DNA of 64,000 bases from Terriglobia bacterium (GCA_020072815.1 JAIQGE010000012.1:124001-188000), one strand, 5' to 3'. Positions 33,628 to 43,750 are shown, counted from the stretch's first letter. Notes: generated by a model from the sequence alone, not told the origin. Numbers and translations: made by a program.

Positions 33628-35655
33628 ATGCCCGACTACGTCACGAACAACGATGCGGGCCGCGCTTTGGCGTTTGAGAGCGGAAACAACGCAAAGGTCG
33701 CCACGTCCCTGAACACTCTTCGCGCCCAGTTGCTCAAGGGCGGCCTCACCTTGCTCGCCGGCACCGGCCTTGTGGGCATCCTGAACCTTGCCCACAATAT
33801 TGCAGTCGCGCGACTGCTGGGGCCCACCGGTTACGGCCACGCTGCAGCGGTCTTCACGCTGCTCATGCTGGTGTCGGCCATCACGCTGGCTTTTCAGATT
33901 TTGTGCGCCAAGTTGGTGGCCGGACATGACTCTCCGGCGGACAAGGCGGGGGTTTATGTAAAACTGCATCGCAAGTCCTGGACGGTCGGGATCACGCTTG
34001 GCTTGCTCTTGACCGTGATTTGCGGGCCAATCTCTGGGTACCTGAATCTACCGAACCCGCTTCTCATAGCATTACTTGGACTTGGAACCGCGTTCTACAT
34101 ACCGCTGGGAGTTCGTCGTGGATATACCCAGGGGATCTGCGCTTTTGCTCCTCTGGCAAGAAACTTTCTTCTCGAAGGCCTAGTGCGGCTGGGGGGCGCC
34201 CTGCTGCTCATCAAATTAGGCCTGGGAATCACCGGCGCCGTTGAAGCCAGTGTCGCCGCCATTGTCGGCGCTTATCTGCTGGCAAAACCGAAAGTGGCGT
34301 CAAGCTCCATCAATCACGCGATAAGCGTTCCCTTTCGAGAAGCCTTGCAGGCCATAGTCTTTTTTGCGGGACAAGTGGTCATCAACAATTTTGACATCAT
34401 TTTAGTGAAGCATTTTTTCCCTTCAGAGGAAGCGGGAATCTACGCAGCCGTGGCGCTCGTCGGCCGCCTTGTCAACGTCTGCTCGTGGTCGGTGGTCAAC
34501 AGCATGTTCCCCGTATCCGCCAGCAGAAGGGCTGCAATGAAGAAAGATACCCCATTGCTGATGATCTCTCTTGCGCTGGTCTTTGTGGTGCTTGCCCTAT
34601 TGATCGGCGGCCTGCTGGCAATGCCCAATGTTCTCTGGAGACTGCTGTACGGTGCGCAATTCGAGCTTGCAAGCTATGGCCGTATTTCCTCTTTGGTGGT
34701 GTTGTATGCAGTTACCAGCGGGCTTTATGCCTTGAGCAGCGTGGTAATTGCGTACGAGATGTCGCGCAAGATCGCCAATACAGGATGGGTGCAACTTGCA
34801 TTCAGCGGCGCACTGATAGCAGGCATCTATTTCTTTCACGCCAACTTATTTCAAGTGGTCTTGGTTCAGTTCATACTCATATGCTTATTGCTCTTTGTTG
34901 TAGTTGCTCTGTTTGCTTTGTCTTTTAAGAGCATTCCGCTCGCGGATCAATATCGCGGTACGGTCCGGCCTTTGAGGTCGTTGTCGGAAGACGAGGTGAT
35001 CGCAGAATTCTTAAGAAATGAATTTCACCGCGATGAATTCGCTGAATATCGAGAAGCGTTCAGGGCCGTGGTGGACGAGCCAAACTTTGACGATCATCGC
35101 GAGAACAGCCTGCGGCGAAGCCTGCTGTATCTTCGACGCGGCTCCATGTGGCGCGAACTGCCCTCCGACACCGAGTGGTTTGAAGTTGAGCTTACTCTGC
35201 AAGACCTGGCTAAGCTGCGAGTGTTCCCCCGGGCCCCATGGCGAAGAGCTGCCCAGGGTAGTTTTGAGCTGGTGGAAACGGTGGAGAGAATTCGCTCCGC
35301 ACCCAGGAACCAGCTCGACCCAGGCTTCCTCTCCAAGCTGCAACGGCTGTCTCCTCTTGTTCGCGATGACCTGGTCAATCGCACGGTCCTGCTGATCGGG
35401 ACCGACAAAGACGCTTCTTTGACAATACTGGATGGCAATCACCGGATTGCAGCCGCCATGCTCATGGATCCAGCAGCTGCCCTGAAGCAATTTCGGCTTA
35501 TCTGTGGTTTTTCAGTCCGGATGACGGAATGCTGCTGGTATAAGACCAACGTGGCGACTTTGTGGCGCTACGCCAAGAATCTTGTGCGATATATGCCCCA
35601 CGATCCCAATCGCGAGCTGAGAGCGTTCCTGCAGACGCCCGGAGTCAACGCGTAA
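33628..35655 (+). CDS. Oligosaccharide flippase fused to a ParB/sulfiredoxin-like domain
   Basis: 675 residues. Residues about 35-440 form a polytopic flippase of the Wzx/MATE-like type: GLTLLAGTGLVGILNLAHNI at the first helix, then about 12-14 membrane segments. After the linker (LADQYRGTVRPL) a soluble domain of about 220 residues begins. It contains ENSLRRSLLYLRRGSMWREL, FEVELTLQDLAKLRVFP and the key block TILDGNHRIAAAMLM (D602-G603-N604-H605-R606). The DGxHR motif is characteristic of the ParB-nuclease/sulfiredoxin-like fold. Such a domain on a lipid-linked-sugar flippase is unusual; it may use a nucleotide or modify the cargo. The frame is continuous, with no sign of error. Co-transcribed with the TPR/OMP gene. 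Confidence 0.78.
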   Translation: MPDYVTNNDAGRALAFESGNNAKVATSLNTLRAQLLKGGLTLLAGTGLVGILNLAHNIAVARLLGPTGYGHAAAVFTLLMLVSAITLAFQILCAKLVAGHDSPADKAGVYVKLHRKSWTVGITLGLLLTVICGPISGYLNLPNPLLIALLGLGTAFYIPLGVRRGYTQGICAFAPLARNFLLEGLVRLGGALLLIKLGLGITGAVEASVAAIVGAYLLAKPKVASSSINHAISVPFREALQAIVFFAGQVVINNFDIILVKHFFPSEEAGIYAAVALVGRLVNVCSWSVVNSMFPVSASRRAAMKKDTPLLMISLALVFVVLALLIGGLLAMPNVLWRLLYGAQFELASYGRISSLVVLYAVTSGLYALSSVVIAYEMSRKIANTGWVQLAFSGALIAGIYFFHANLFQVVLVQFILICLLLFVVVALFALSFKSIPLADQYRGTVRPLRSLSEDEVIAEFLRNEFHRDEFAEYREAFRAVVDEPNFDDHRENSLRRSLLYLRRGSMWRELPSDTEWFEVELTLQDLAKLRVFPRAPWRRAAQGSFELVETVERIRSAPRNQLDPGFLSKLQRLSPLVRDDLVNRTVLLIGTDKDASLTILDGNHRIAAAMLMDPAAALKQFRLICGFSVRMTECCWYKTNVATLWRYAKNLVRYMPHDPNRELRAFLQTPGVNA

Positions 35656-35750
35656 CGTGAGAGTCCGATATCTCGCCGTCACGCCGTGATAGACGCCAAC
35701 ATGTTGAGTTAGGCAAGGGCGTACCCAACCCGGCCGGGAAGCGCACGTCC

Positions 35751-36893
35751 TCATTTTCGCGGAATGCTGTTGTCAGGCGAGGGCGGGGGCTGTTGGTTGG
35801 CGCGGGTCCCTTCTCTTTGCTTCAGTTGGATCGGAACTTTATCGCGGATCCGGAGGTCACGCTGCGCTGCGATCTTGGCGTCTACTTTTTGGTCGTTGTC
35901 TTGGGCAACTTTTGACAGTTTCATCCCCTCAGCCGAACTGCTCGTGGCCAGGCCGACCCGCGCTTCACGCCGTTCGGCGTTGCGGGCTCGTTCGTAATAG
36001 TCCTGGGCTGTTTCCAAGTCGCCATCCAGCTCTGCAAGATACCCGAGGTTGTTAAGTGAAAACGAGTAGTCTTTGTCCAGCGCATATGCCTTTTCAAAGT
36101 ACCGGCGAGCATCAGCCCGGTCATTGCGGTTCAGAGCTGAAACACCCAGCAAGCTGAGGCGCACGGCCCGGGTGTGCTCGTTGCTCTCGGCTTGCAGCCG
36201 CTTCTGCACCTTTTTGGCATTAGCCATGGCCATTTCGTTCACGAGTTTCCCGCGCCAGGCGGGCTCAGACGCTATCGTTACCGGCTCCGTGGATTGAGGC
36301 GCTCTGGCCGCTTCGCCGTAGAATTTCGCCGCTCCTTCAAGGTCGCCCTGCATTTCCCTGGCAACGCCAATGTTGTTCAAGGTGAATGCATTCTGGGGGA
36401 CGTTTCCCTGGTTCCGCTGCAAAACAGATTGGGCCTCTCCGGCGCGGCCTCTCGACAAGAGCCGGACAGCCTCGCGGTTCGCGCTGTTGACTTGTGTGAA
36501 GTCCTGGGTGCCGGCAAGGACGCTTCGCACCGACTTACCCTCTATTTGCGGCGCACTGGCTTTATCGATGACCGCGTTGCTCGCCCGCTCCAACGCCAGG
36601 CTGTAGAACCGTTTCGCGCTTTCAGCGTTGCCTTCCAGCTCGGCAATGTATCCAAGGTTGTTCAAGGTAAAGGGGTCATCAGGATCAAAGAGATACGCCC
36701 GGTAGAAGAGGGTCTTGGCCTTTTCGTAATGATGTCTGCGAACGGCATCGACCCCTTCTCGATTGAGCCGCTGGACAGGTGTTGGTTTGCTGCGCTGCGG
36801 CAAACTGATTCTTAGATCTCCACCCACGGCATCGCGAGAGAGCCATAGTACGGTCACTATGACGGCCGCAAGAAATAATCGCTTGTAAGTCAT
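35751..36893 (-). CDS. Exported TPR protein
   Basis: The preferred start is ATG 36893 (MTYKRLFLAAVIVTVLWLSR), a signal anchor; 380 residues. Three separated TPR clusters carry the repeated phrase FTLNNLGYIAELEGNAESAK, FTLNNIGVAREMQGDLEGAA and FSLNNLGYLAELDGDLETAQ, which are near-copies of one unit. The C-terminus is charged and Gln/Pro-rich. Likely a periplasmic scaffold. It converges on the flippase gene, and its own upstream neighbour on the same strand (37009-37884) is also exported. Confidence 0.75.
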   Translation of the reverse strand: MTYKRLFLAAVIVTVLWLSRDAVGGDLRISLPQRSKPTPVQRLNREGVDAVRRHHYEKAKTLFYRAYLFDPDDPFTLNNLGYIAELEGNAESAKRFYSLALERASNAVIDKASAPQIEGKSVRSVLAGTQDFTQVNSANREAVRLLSRGRAGEAQSVLQRNQGNVPQNAFTLNNIGVAREMQGDLEGAAKFYGEAARAPQSTEPVTIASEPAWRGKLVNEMAMANAKKVQKRLQAESNEHTRAVRLSLLGVSALNRNDRADARRYFEKAYALDKDYSFSLNNLGYLAELDGDLETAQDYYERARNAERREARVGLATSSSAEGMKLSKVAQDNDQKVDAKIAAQRDLRIRDKVPIQLKQREGTRANQQPPPSPDNSIPRK

Positions 36894-37008
36894 ATATCCC
36901 TTTCTTACTGTGGACCGTAACCACGCGCTGAAAGCTCGCATCCAGGCGCCATTGCGCTTACTAGAAGCTACGCGATCAACAGATTCTGCGGAACTGCCAG
37001 CCCCGCGC

Positions 37009-37884
37009 CTATGGATCTACGACCAAGGCGCCGGCGACATAGCGAGAACCATCAAACTTGGCCGATATTGTGGCGGCTACTCCCTCGCGAAGGCGCTCGA
37101 CGCCTTGCGTACTGGAGGCATCGAAGTAGATCTCATAAGTCTTGCGGTCCTGAAGAGTTTCCAGAACGACGAGTTGAGAGCGTAAATCCAGGTGAACCAC
37201 GCGGCCGGCAAAGGTAAACGTTTCGCCAGCCGTAGCCACAACGGAAATCCTGGATGCGACCACGCGGCCATCGCCTTCCGGCTGAAAGGCCACCGAGATC
37301 AGCGACCCAGGCTCAATGTCCAGCGGGGACATCGGACGGTCCTTGTGGACGATCACTGTGCCAGGCAAGAGATGCACTCTCACCGTCGTCTGCAAGGAGG
37401 ACTCTCTCATCACCAACTCCCGGGTGCTGGCCTGGTAGCTCACCACCTGACCGCTGCTTTCGATGGTGGGGAGTTGGCTCAACACATAGATGCTTTGCGC
37501 AAAAACCTTTGTGCCGTTGAGTGCTACATCCAGATGAATACGCTGGCCGCGATGGAGATCGCGTTGCTTGCCAACTGTCAGGCGGTCAAGGTAGACGCGA
37601 GTGCGCTCATCGAAGAGGACCTTCATGCGTCCGCCGCCAAACGTCTGGAGGACAAGCTCATCCCGTACACCATCAACGGAGTAAATTGTTCCTCCCAGCA
37701 GGGAGAGCTTTCCCTGGGGCATTGGTTGCAAATTATCCAAGGGTGCGTTGTCTTTGACCGGTGCCGCTGAAGACATACCGGCCAATGCGGGCTGGGCTGA
37801 CTGTGGAGATGACGCGGTCTGAGCAGACAGCGCTTCAAGGCTCGCCAGACACCCGAGGAGAGCTAGTGCGCGAAGAAACTTCAT
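37009..37884 (-). CDS. Exported protein with OB-fold-like (DUF5666-type) repeats
   Basis: The start is ATG 37884 (MKFLRALALLGCLASLEALS), a clear signal peptide, rather than the longer upstream frame; 291 residues. The mature part is a chain of beta modules: GGTIYSVDGVRDELVLQTFG, SSGQVVSYQASTRELVMRES and FAGRVVHLDLRSQLVVLETL. Each has a G-x-V-x(4-6)-D/R pattern followed by a value such as EPGSLISVAFQPEGDGRVVA. This resembles DUF5666-type OB-fold proteins that are common in acidobacteria. Probably a periplasmic structural or binding protein. Function unknown. Confidence 0.7.
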   Translation of the reverse strand: MKFLRALALLGCLASLEALSAQTASSPQSAQPALAGMSSAAPVKDNAPLDNLQPMPQGKLSLLGGTIYSVDGVRDELVLQTFGGGRMKVLFDERTRVYLDRLTVGKQRDLHRGQRIHLDVALNGTKVFAQSIYVLSQLPTIESSGQVVSYQASTRELVMRESSLQTTVRVHLLPGTVIVHKDRPMSPLDIEPGSLISVAFQPEGDGRVVASRISVVATAGETFTFAGRVVHLDLRSQLVVLETLQDRKTYEIYFDASSTQGVERLREGVAATISAKFDGSRYVAGALVVDP

Positions 37885-38441
37885 GAACTGGTCACCTAAC
37901 TTTGGGGAGACCCCTTCTTTGGTTGGCGGCATCCGAATCTGGGCCGACGCGTCAACGCATCGGCCCAGCGTTGCACTTGGTGGCAAATGGCCCATCACGG
38001 ACAGGCACGGCCGGCGATGACAGCAAGGGGGTATCGCCGTGCTGTGCCGGTGAAGTTCTTCCAGACCCTCGCCGGCGGTTCGTGTGTCTAATGCAGGCCC
38101 CGGAATGTCCATTCTGAGCACTGATGGGCAGACGGATAGTCCATTGAGCGCCCGGAATCGGAGATCCCAATGACAAGAGTAAAAACTTTCGCCGGGCGCG
38201 TCTGTTCAAAATGAGTCACTTTCCGGCAAAGTCTTCCAGTCGCTGCCCTGGCTTCAAGAGAGCGAATGATCGCAATACTCGAAAAAACGCTGGCGCCGTT
38301 CCTGACTGGTCTGGAATTCAGTGAAATATGGTTTTGAGAACGGCAACCTTGCCATCCCTCAGGCGATCTACCTCAGCAGCGGGATTTCCCACTTTATTGA
38401 CCGAAGGGTCAGTTGGACGATTCAAAGGGCCTGGAACATTC
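37885..38441. promoter_or_regulatory. Divergent intergenic region
   Basis: 557 bp between divergent genes. Open frames here are extensions of the two genes beyond their signal peptides and are not supported as coding. No operator recognised. Confidence 0.4.
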
Positions 38442-39821
38442 ATGACGAAACGCATCTCTTATCTGCTTCACATCGCAACTGGACTGGCAATTGCGTTGAC
38501 CGTCGCGGGCTGCGGAGGAACGGCCGTAAGTTTTGCTCCGAGCCCCACTCCTTCCCCCACGCCAACCACATCCGGCATCCAGTCCATCAATCACATCATT
38601 TTCATGTACCAGGAGAATCGGTCTTTTGATCACTATTTTGGGGACCTTAATAACTACCGGCTGTCTCAAGGCCTTCCGGCCGTCGTGGATGTTGCGCCCG
38701 CCGGGATCACCAACGCGGCCCGCGATGGCAGCGGGCCCGTGGCGCGTTTCCACTTCAATGACAAGTGCAGCGAGTCTTTGAGCCCATTCTGGAATGAAAG
38801 TCACATCTCGTTCAATCTCTCTGACCCAACTTCTTCCACCGGTACGATGGACGGCTTTGCACAAACTGCTGGACAGTTTGCCATGGACAACCTGGAAAAT
38901 GACGTAGCAGGAAAGCGAGCGATGGGCTTCTATACCGCGGCCGATCTCCCGTTTTACTACTTCATGGCCACTCAGTTCGCAACCTCTGACCGCTGGTTCT
39001 CGCCAGTGATGAACCGCACGCAGTTGAACCGCATCTTTGGGCTCGGCGGAACAAATGCCGGCTTCGTTTATCCTCCAGGCACCGCCGCCGACAATGACCC
39101 CACACCGTTCCCTTCCACGGCAAAGAACATCTTTCAACTGCTGGAAGATGCTCACATCACATGGAGGGTTTACTCCGCAGCCGGCTCAGAGGACTTGACG
39201 GGCCTTGCCGCACACACCTATCTCAGCTATTTCCAGCCGTTTGCATCCCAGCATGCGGACCACATCGTTGCGCGCACGCAATTCCTGACGGACGTTCAGA
39301 ATGGGACTCTGCCCCAAGTGGCTCTGATTGAGCCCGACGGCAATGACGAGCATCCCAATACTGAACTCGAAGTTGGAGCCAGTGAAGTTGCGGGACTGAT
39401 GAATGCGCTGATGGCCAGCACTTCCTGGAAAGATTCCGCGTTCATTTTTACCTACGATGAAGGCGGAAACTTTTACGACCACGTGCCGCCTCAGCCCGCC
39501 GTACTGCCCGATAACATTCCACCGCGCTTCCTGCAGGCGTTCGATGTCCAGGCCACCTACGACCATACCGGCTTTCGCGTGCCTCTGATTGTGGTTTCGC
39601 CGTTTGCCAGGAAGAACTTTGTTTCACACACCGTCATGGACTACACGGCCATCCTCAAGTTTATTGAGACCCGTTTCAACCTGCCGGCGCTGACGGCCCG
39701 CGATGCCGCCCAGCCCGACATGACGGAGTTCTTTGACTTTGCAAATCCGCCGTGGAAAACCCCACCTGCCAGTGTGCCAACGCAACCGCAAGTCGGCCCA
39801 TGCACGTTCTTGATTCCGTGA
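38442..39821 (+). CDS. Phospholipase C/phosphoesterase-family lipoprotein
   Basis: 459 residues from ATG 38442 (MTKRISYLLHIATGLAIALT). The lipobox cysteine lies in TVAGCGG and is followed by a Pro/Ser/Thr linker. The catalytic domain opens with INHIIFMYQENRSFDHYFG, which carries the metal-binding Glu-Asn pair of bacterial phospholipase C/acid phosphatase AcpA-type enzymes. Later blocks are EPDGNDEHPN, FIFTYDEGGNFYDHVPP and VPLIVVSPFARKNFVSHTVM, the conserved Asp/Glu/His metal ligands. It probably cleaves phosphodiesters or phosphomonoesters at the outer face of a membrane. Substrate cannot be read from sequence. Confidence 0.88.
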   Translation: MTKRISYLLHIATGLAIALTVAGCGGTAVSFAPSPTPSPTPTTSGIQSINHIIFMYQENRSFDHYFGDLNNYRLSQGLPAVVDVAPAGITNAARDGSGPVARFHFNDKCSESLSPFWNESHISFNLSDPTSSTGTMDGFAQTAGQFAMDNLENDVAGKRAMGFYTAADLPFYYFMATQFATSDRWFSPVMNRTQLNRIFGLGGTNAGFVYPPGTAADNDPTPFPSTAKNIFQLLEDAHITWRVYSAAGSEDLTGLAAHTYLSYFQPFASQHADHIVARTQFLTDVQNGTLPQVALIEPDGNDEHPNTELEVGASEVAGLMNALMASTSWKDSAFIFTYDEGGNFYDHVPPQPAVLPDNIPPRFLQAFDVQATYDHTGFRVPLIVVSPFARKNFVSHTVMDYTAILKFIETRFNLPALTARDAAQPDMTEFFDFANPPWKTPPASVPTQPQVGPCTFLIP

Positions 39822-39900
39822 ACGCCAGAGGACTTGTTTCTTTGGTGCAAAGACCGGCGCCGAGGCCTGAACGAGAGCACCAGGGTATTTGAGGAGCACT

Positions 39901-41928
39901 ATGAGACTACTCACCCGAAATACTGTTGTCGCAGCAGTCATCGCATTCGCGAGTTTTTCTGCCTGGGCGCAGACCTGCCAAACCAGGGACGAGGTCCCCG
40001 AACTATCCAGGAAAGCCATAGAAAATGCCGGGCAGCAGGTGCTTGATCAAGCCATTCGTGGCGATGTAGGCGCGATGCGGGCAAGCGCCATCACTTCTCT
40101 GCAATCGAGTTTTGGCGGCATTGCCGCGGCCGTAAGCGACCATAAGGCGGTCTTCGCCGGCGACCACGCGCAGATTCGCACCTTGTTCATGCTGGCTACC
40201 GGCGAGACTCCAACTCCAGACGGTCATTTCTATTGCGGCGTCTTCGCGGCGAGTGGCCAAACGGCAACCAGCGCTGAATTTGATATTCCGGGACTACCCG
40301 CCGGCAAATACGCGATTGTGATCTATGACCTTGCCGGCGCCGAAGGGCCGCACGCATTGACCATGATTTTCCAGGACGCCGGTGGATGGAAGCTGGCGGG
40401 GTTCTATATTCGCCCGGAATCGGCTGCCGGCCATGATGGGCTCTGGTATCTGCAACGCGCACGGGACTACAAAGCCAAAGGGCAGAACCACAACTCCTGG
40501 TTTTACTACGTGAATTCCTGGAACCTGATGGCGCCGGTCAACTTTATGAGCACCAAGCTGCTTTCCACCATCAACCAGGAAGCCAGTATCGTGCGGCCAA
40601 AAGATATCCCCGAAGAAGGAAGCGCCACGGCTTTTTCCTCCAACGGACGGACGTACAAGATTACCGAGATGAGTGTCGTCCGCGGACGGACGAATATCGA
40701 TCTCAACATTAAATACTCTGTGCCCAGCACGGCGGACTCCAAAGCGGTACAAGACGATGCCCGCAACCTTTGCAATGCCTACGTGACTCAGTATCCGGAG
40801 CTCAAGGAAGGTTTCAACAACATACTCGCACATGCCGTCGATCCCTCCGGAGGAGATGTAGCAGGGCTGGTGGAGCTCAATCCGCGTCAAAAGAACCAGC
40901 AGCAGATTCAGGCTGCGTCCCTTCCGTTGGGGGTGGAACCGTTAGATCCGGCGGTTGCGTTGTGGATGCGCCCTGCCCAGGCGATTGCCCCAGCGACCAA
41001 CTCCAAATCTATTCCACCAAGCGAACCTGCTGTTCAGCCACCGAGCCCGGAAGGTCAAGTCACCAAACGCGGCGACGGCTTCACTCTACGCGTGCAATCC
41101 GAGGAGGTCAGCCTTCCGGCGACGGTGGTCGATGGCAAACAACACCTTGTTACCACTCTCGCACAGGGCGATTTCGTGGTGTATGAAGACGGGCAACCCC
41201 AAAGGATTACTTTGTTCAGGCGAGAAGACGTCCCGGTATCCATCGGCATTTTGGTGGACAACTCCGGCTCCATGCGGGAGAAACGCGCCGCTGTGAGCAA
41301 GGCGGTCGTGAACTTTGTAAAGGCCGGCCATCCCCTGGACGAGATCTTCATTGTGAACTTCAATGACTGGCCCTATCTCGACCAGGATTTCACCAGCGAC
41401 GTTGATCTGTTGCGTCGAGCCCTTGACCAGATCGATTCCCGGGGAAACACGGCGCTGTATGATGCAGTGATTGCCGCCGCTGACCATCTGGCCAGCCACG
41501 CGCGGCGCGGCAAGCAGATCCTGCTGGTTGTGACTGACGGGCAAGATAACTTCAGCCGCGCGTCCTTGGATGACGCGATTCGCACGGTGCAAAAGGACAA
41601 AGACCTCGGTCCAACGGTTTATTGCATCGGGATCATGGGCAGGGGAGAAAAGGAACGTCAAGCCAGGCGCGCGCTTGAGACGTTGGCAGTCCAGACCGGC
41701 GGCGTGGCGTACTTCCCGCAGAACCTGAGCGAAGTAGATGCAATCAGCCAGGAAGTTGCGCACGACATCCGCAACCAGTACGCAATCACCTACAAACCGA
41801 GCAACCCGCAGACCAGCGGAGGTTATCGGCGCGTCAAGGTGGTGGCGCATTCCGCCGGCCACAACGACTTGCAAGTCCGTACGAAGAGCGGCTATTTCGC
41901 ACGAGGACGCGAGGCGGCATCCAAATAG
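39901..41928 (+). CDS. Exported VWA-domain protein (acidobacterial type)
   Basis: 675 residues from ATG 39901, with GGAGC just upstream. The signal peptide ends near FSAWAQTCQ. The N-terminal ~330 residues are specific (FDIPGLPAGKYAIVIYDLAG, HNSWFYYVNSWNLMAPVNFM). After a Pro/Ser linker, the VWA module starts VVYEDGQPQRITLFRREDVP and has the MIDAS loop ILVDNSGSMREKR and LLVVTDGQDNFSR, ending QYAITYKPSNPQTSGGYRRV. This layout matches a VWA family abundant in Acidobacteria. Metal-dependent protein binding in the periplasm or outside is likely. Partner unknown. Confidence 0.85.
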   Translation: MRLLTRNTVVAAVIAFASFSAWAQTCQTRDEVPELSRKAIENAGQQVLDQAIRGDVGAMRASAITSLQSSFGGIAAAVSDHKAVFAGDHAQIRTLFMLATGETPTPDGHFYCGVFAASGQTATSAEFDIPGLPAGKYAIVIYDLAGAEGPHALTMIFQDAGGWKLAGFYIRPESAAGHDGLWYLQRARDYKAKGQNHNSWFYYVNSWNLMAPVNFMSTKLLSTINQEASIVRPKDIPEEGSATAFSSNGRTYKITEMSVVRGRTNIDLNIKYSVPSTADSKAVQDDARNLCNAYVTQYPELKEGFNNILAHAVDPSGGDVAGLVELNPRQKNQQQIQAASLPLGVEPLDPAVALWMRPAQAIAPATNSKSIPPSEPAVQPPSPEGQVTKRGDGFTLRVQSEEVSLPATVVDGKQHLVTTLAQGDFVVYEDGQPQRITLFRREDVPVSIGILVDNSGSMREKRAAVSKAVVNFVKAGHPLDEIFIVNFNDWPYLDQDFTSDVDLLRRALDQIDSRGNTALYDAVIAAADHLASHARRGKQILLVVTDGQDNFSRASLDDAIRTVQKDKDLGPTVYCIGIMGRGEKERQARRALETLAVQTGGVAYFPQNLSEVDAISQEVAHDIRNQYAITYKPSNPQTSGGYRRVKVVAHSAGHNDLQVRTKSGYFARGREAASK

Positions 41929-41988
41929 AGCGCCGATGGTTGCACGAGGAACTGCGTGAGTTGAGTTATTGTGCTGCTTGGAGCCACC

Positions 41989-43509
41989 TCAGGCGGCGTC
42001 GACGTCACCGGCAGCAAAGATCGGCTGTTGCTGCATGGGAGTCTCGTGGTCAGGGCCATGCCGCTGATGGCCATTGTGTTCAGCTCCCACAAGCGCGACC
42101 CGGCGGCCCAACTCAAGCAGATCAGAGCCTCTCCCGGCTCCTGTACGGCCCTGCCCAATGCTGTATCCGGCGCCGCCCAGAGTTCCGCTCCTGAATCCGT
42201 TGCCATTCAGTGAGGTTGCTTCGAATCCACTGGGCATAGACTGAAGCAGGCTGTTCCAATATCTGGGAACCGCGAACTTCCAGGTGGTAGAGATGTTTGC
42301 CAAGGCGCCGGACAGGACCCAGCGCGGCAGCTTGCGGAGCCGCGCAATCGCTTTCAAGGCTTTCGTCCTCTGCTCGAGATCAAATTGGCGGAGATACCGG
42401 TAAGTAACTTTGGGCATGGTCATCCGCAAAGCGGCAGAGAAATTCTGCTCCGCCATTTCCAACTGTTTCTCGGTAGACTCCAGGAGAGAAATCAGGCGGC
42501 GGGCAAGATCGAGAGAGTTCCCCGCTTCGTAGAATTCCATCGCAAGGCCTTCTTCATCGGCCATCTCGTGAAAATCCGCGATGTCAGCCGAGATGATGGG
42601 AACGCCGTAAGTACAGGCAAGATGCGCGACGCCGCTTGAACCAGCGGCTGATGAATAGGGCATGACGGCCACGGAGGCGCTCTGAAAGAGATTTGGAATG
42701 TCCGCTTCTGCAACATAACCGGTGAACTCAATCCGCGGGTCGCCCTCACACCGCTTGGCCATGGATGCCACATAGCCAGGCGTGCTGGGATGATCGCTAC
42801 CGGCAATGACCAGCTTGGCGTTGGGTAAGCAACTGGCCACCATGCTAAACGCTTCCAGGAGTGGTTCCAACCTCTTGTACGTGCCCCATTTGCCAAATGC
42901 CAGCACCCTTTGCGAGGGATTGCCTCTTCTTGAGAAGTCTGGATATTCAGGATACTGAGAAAGGATCCCGTGGGCCCGGACGTGCACATTGCGGCTTCCG
43001 TACTTGTCCACAAGAAGCTTCCGATAAGTGGGCACCAAAACAGAAACAGAGTTGGACTTGAGGAGTATCTTTGTGGCGAGCGCGCCGGCGGCCCGGTAAG
43101 CACGCGGGAAACGCACACCGGCGTCCTTGAGATTGATGTCCTCCATTAAGTGGTGCAGGGTTACGTGAGTATAGAACCCGCTGAGCCTGGTCAAGAGAGG
43201 AAGAGTGAGTCCGCAAAACGCCGCCAACGGCTTACGTCCGAATGTGGAAAAAATGAGATTAAACCAGACCACATCAGGGTCAAGTTCGCGAATTTTGGTC
43301 CAGAGTCTGCCTAAGCTCTTGGGATCATCAAACGACCAGCAGCGCGAGACTGAAAAGCCTTCCAGCTCTGGCTGTGCGTCCGCTAATTCGTCCGCCAATA
43401 TAGTAAGACTAAGAGAAGAATTATTTTGAAGCTCGCGAGCAATGTGAAACCCGTATTCGCTTAAGCCACCTCGGCTGGGTGGAAACGCGGTTATCAGACA
43501 AATTTTCAT
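41989..43509 (-). CDS. GT4-family glycosyltransferase
   Basis: 506 residues from ATG 43509 (MKICLITAFPPSRGGLSEYG, the usual GT-B N-terminus with a G-x-G-G loop). The second Rossmann half has VLAFGKWGTYKRLEPLLEAF, LVIAGSDHPSTPGYV, EFTGYVAEADIPNLFQSASV and VMPYSSAAGSSGVAHLACTY, the GT4 nucleotide-sugar pocket. The enzyme transfers a sugar to a surface glycan, probably at the cytoplasmic face. The last ~75 residues (from about FEATSLNGNGFRSG) are Gly/Gln-rich and out of character for the family. They could be a natural tail or the result of a shifted stop. It converges on the VWA gene. Confidence 0.88.
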   Translation of the reverse strand: MKICLITAFPPSRGGLSEYGFHIARELQNNSSLSLTILADELADAQPELEGFSVSRCWSFDDPKSLGRLWTKIRELDPDVVWFNLIFSTFGRKPLAAFCGLTLPLLTRLSGFYTHVTLHHLMEDINLKDAGVRFPRAYRAAGALATKILLKSNSVSVLVPTYRKLLVDKYGSRNVHVRAHGILSQYPEYPDFSRRGNPSQRVLAFGKWGTYKRLEPLLEAFSMVASCLPNAKLVIAGSDHPSTPGYVASMAKRCEGDPRIEFTGYVAEADIPNLFQSASVAVMPYSSAAGSSGVAHLACTYGVPIISADIADFHEMADEEGLAMEFYEAGNSLDLARRLISLLESTEKQLEMAEQNFSAALRMTMPKVTYRYLRQFDLEQRTKALKAIARLRKLPRWVLSGALANISTTWKFAVPRYWNSLLQSMPSGFEATSLNGNGFRSGTLGGAGYSIGQGRTGAGRGSDLLELGRRVALVGAEHNGHQRHGPDHETPMQQQPIFAAGDVDAA

Positions 43510-43750
43510 TGACCTGTCCCTGCTCTCACGTTCCCGAACCAGAATTCCCACTTTGGGCTCTGGGTGGCAGTACACCCAAACTAAATCTCATACACATCAG
43601 GTTAAAGGGTTCCCGAGGCCGGGTCTGTTCACAATGGCTCACTTTGGGATCGGCATAGCATGGCAAGTCGAACGATGATGAACCTGTAGATTTGTATAGA
43701 CGCGCCTCAAGCGGGCGCGGCGCGGGTGGGAGGAGCCTCTGTTGTCCCGC

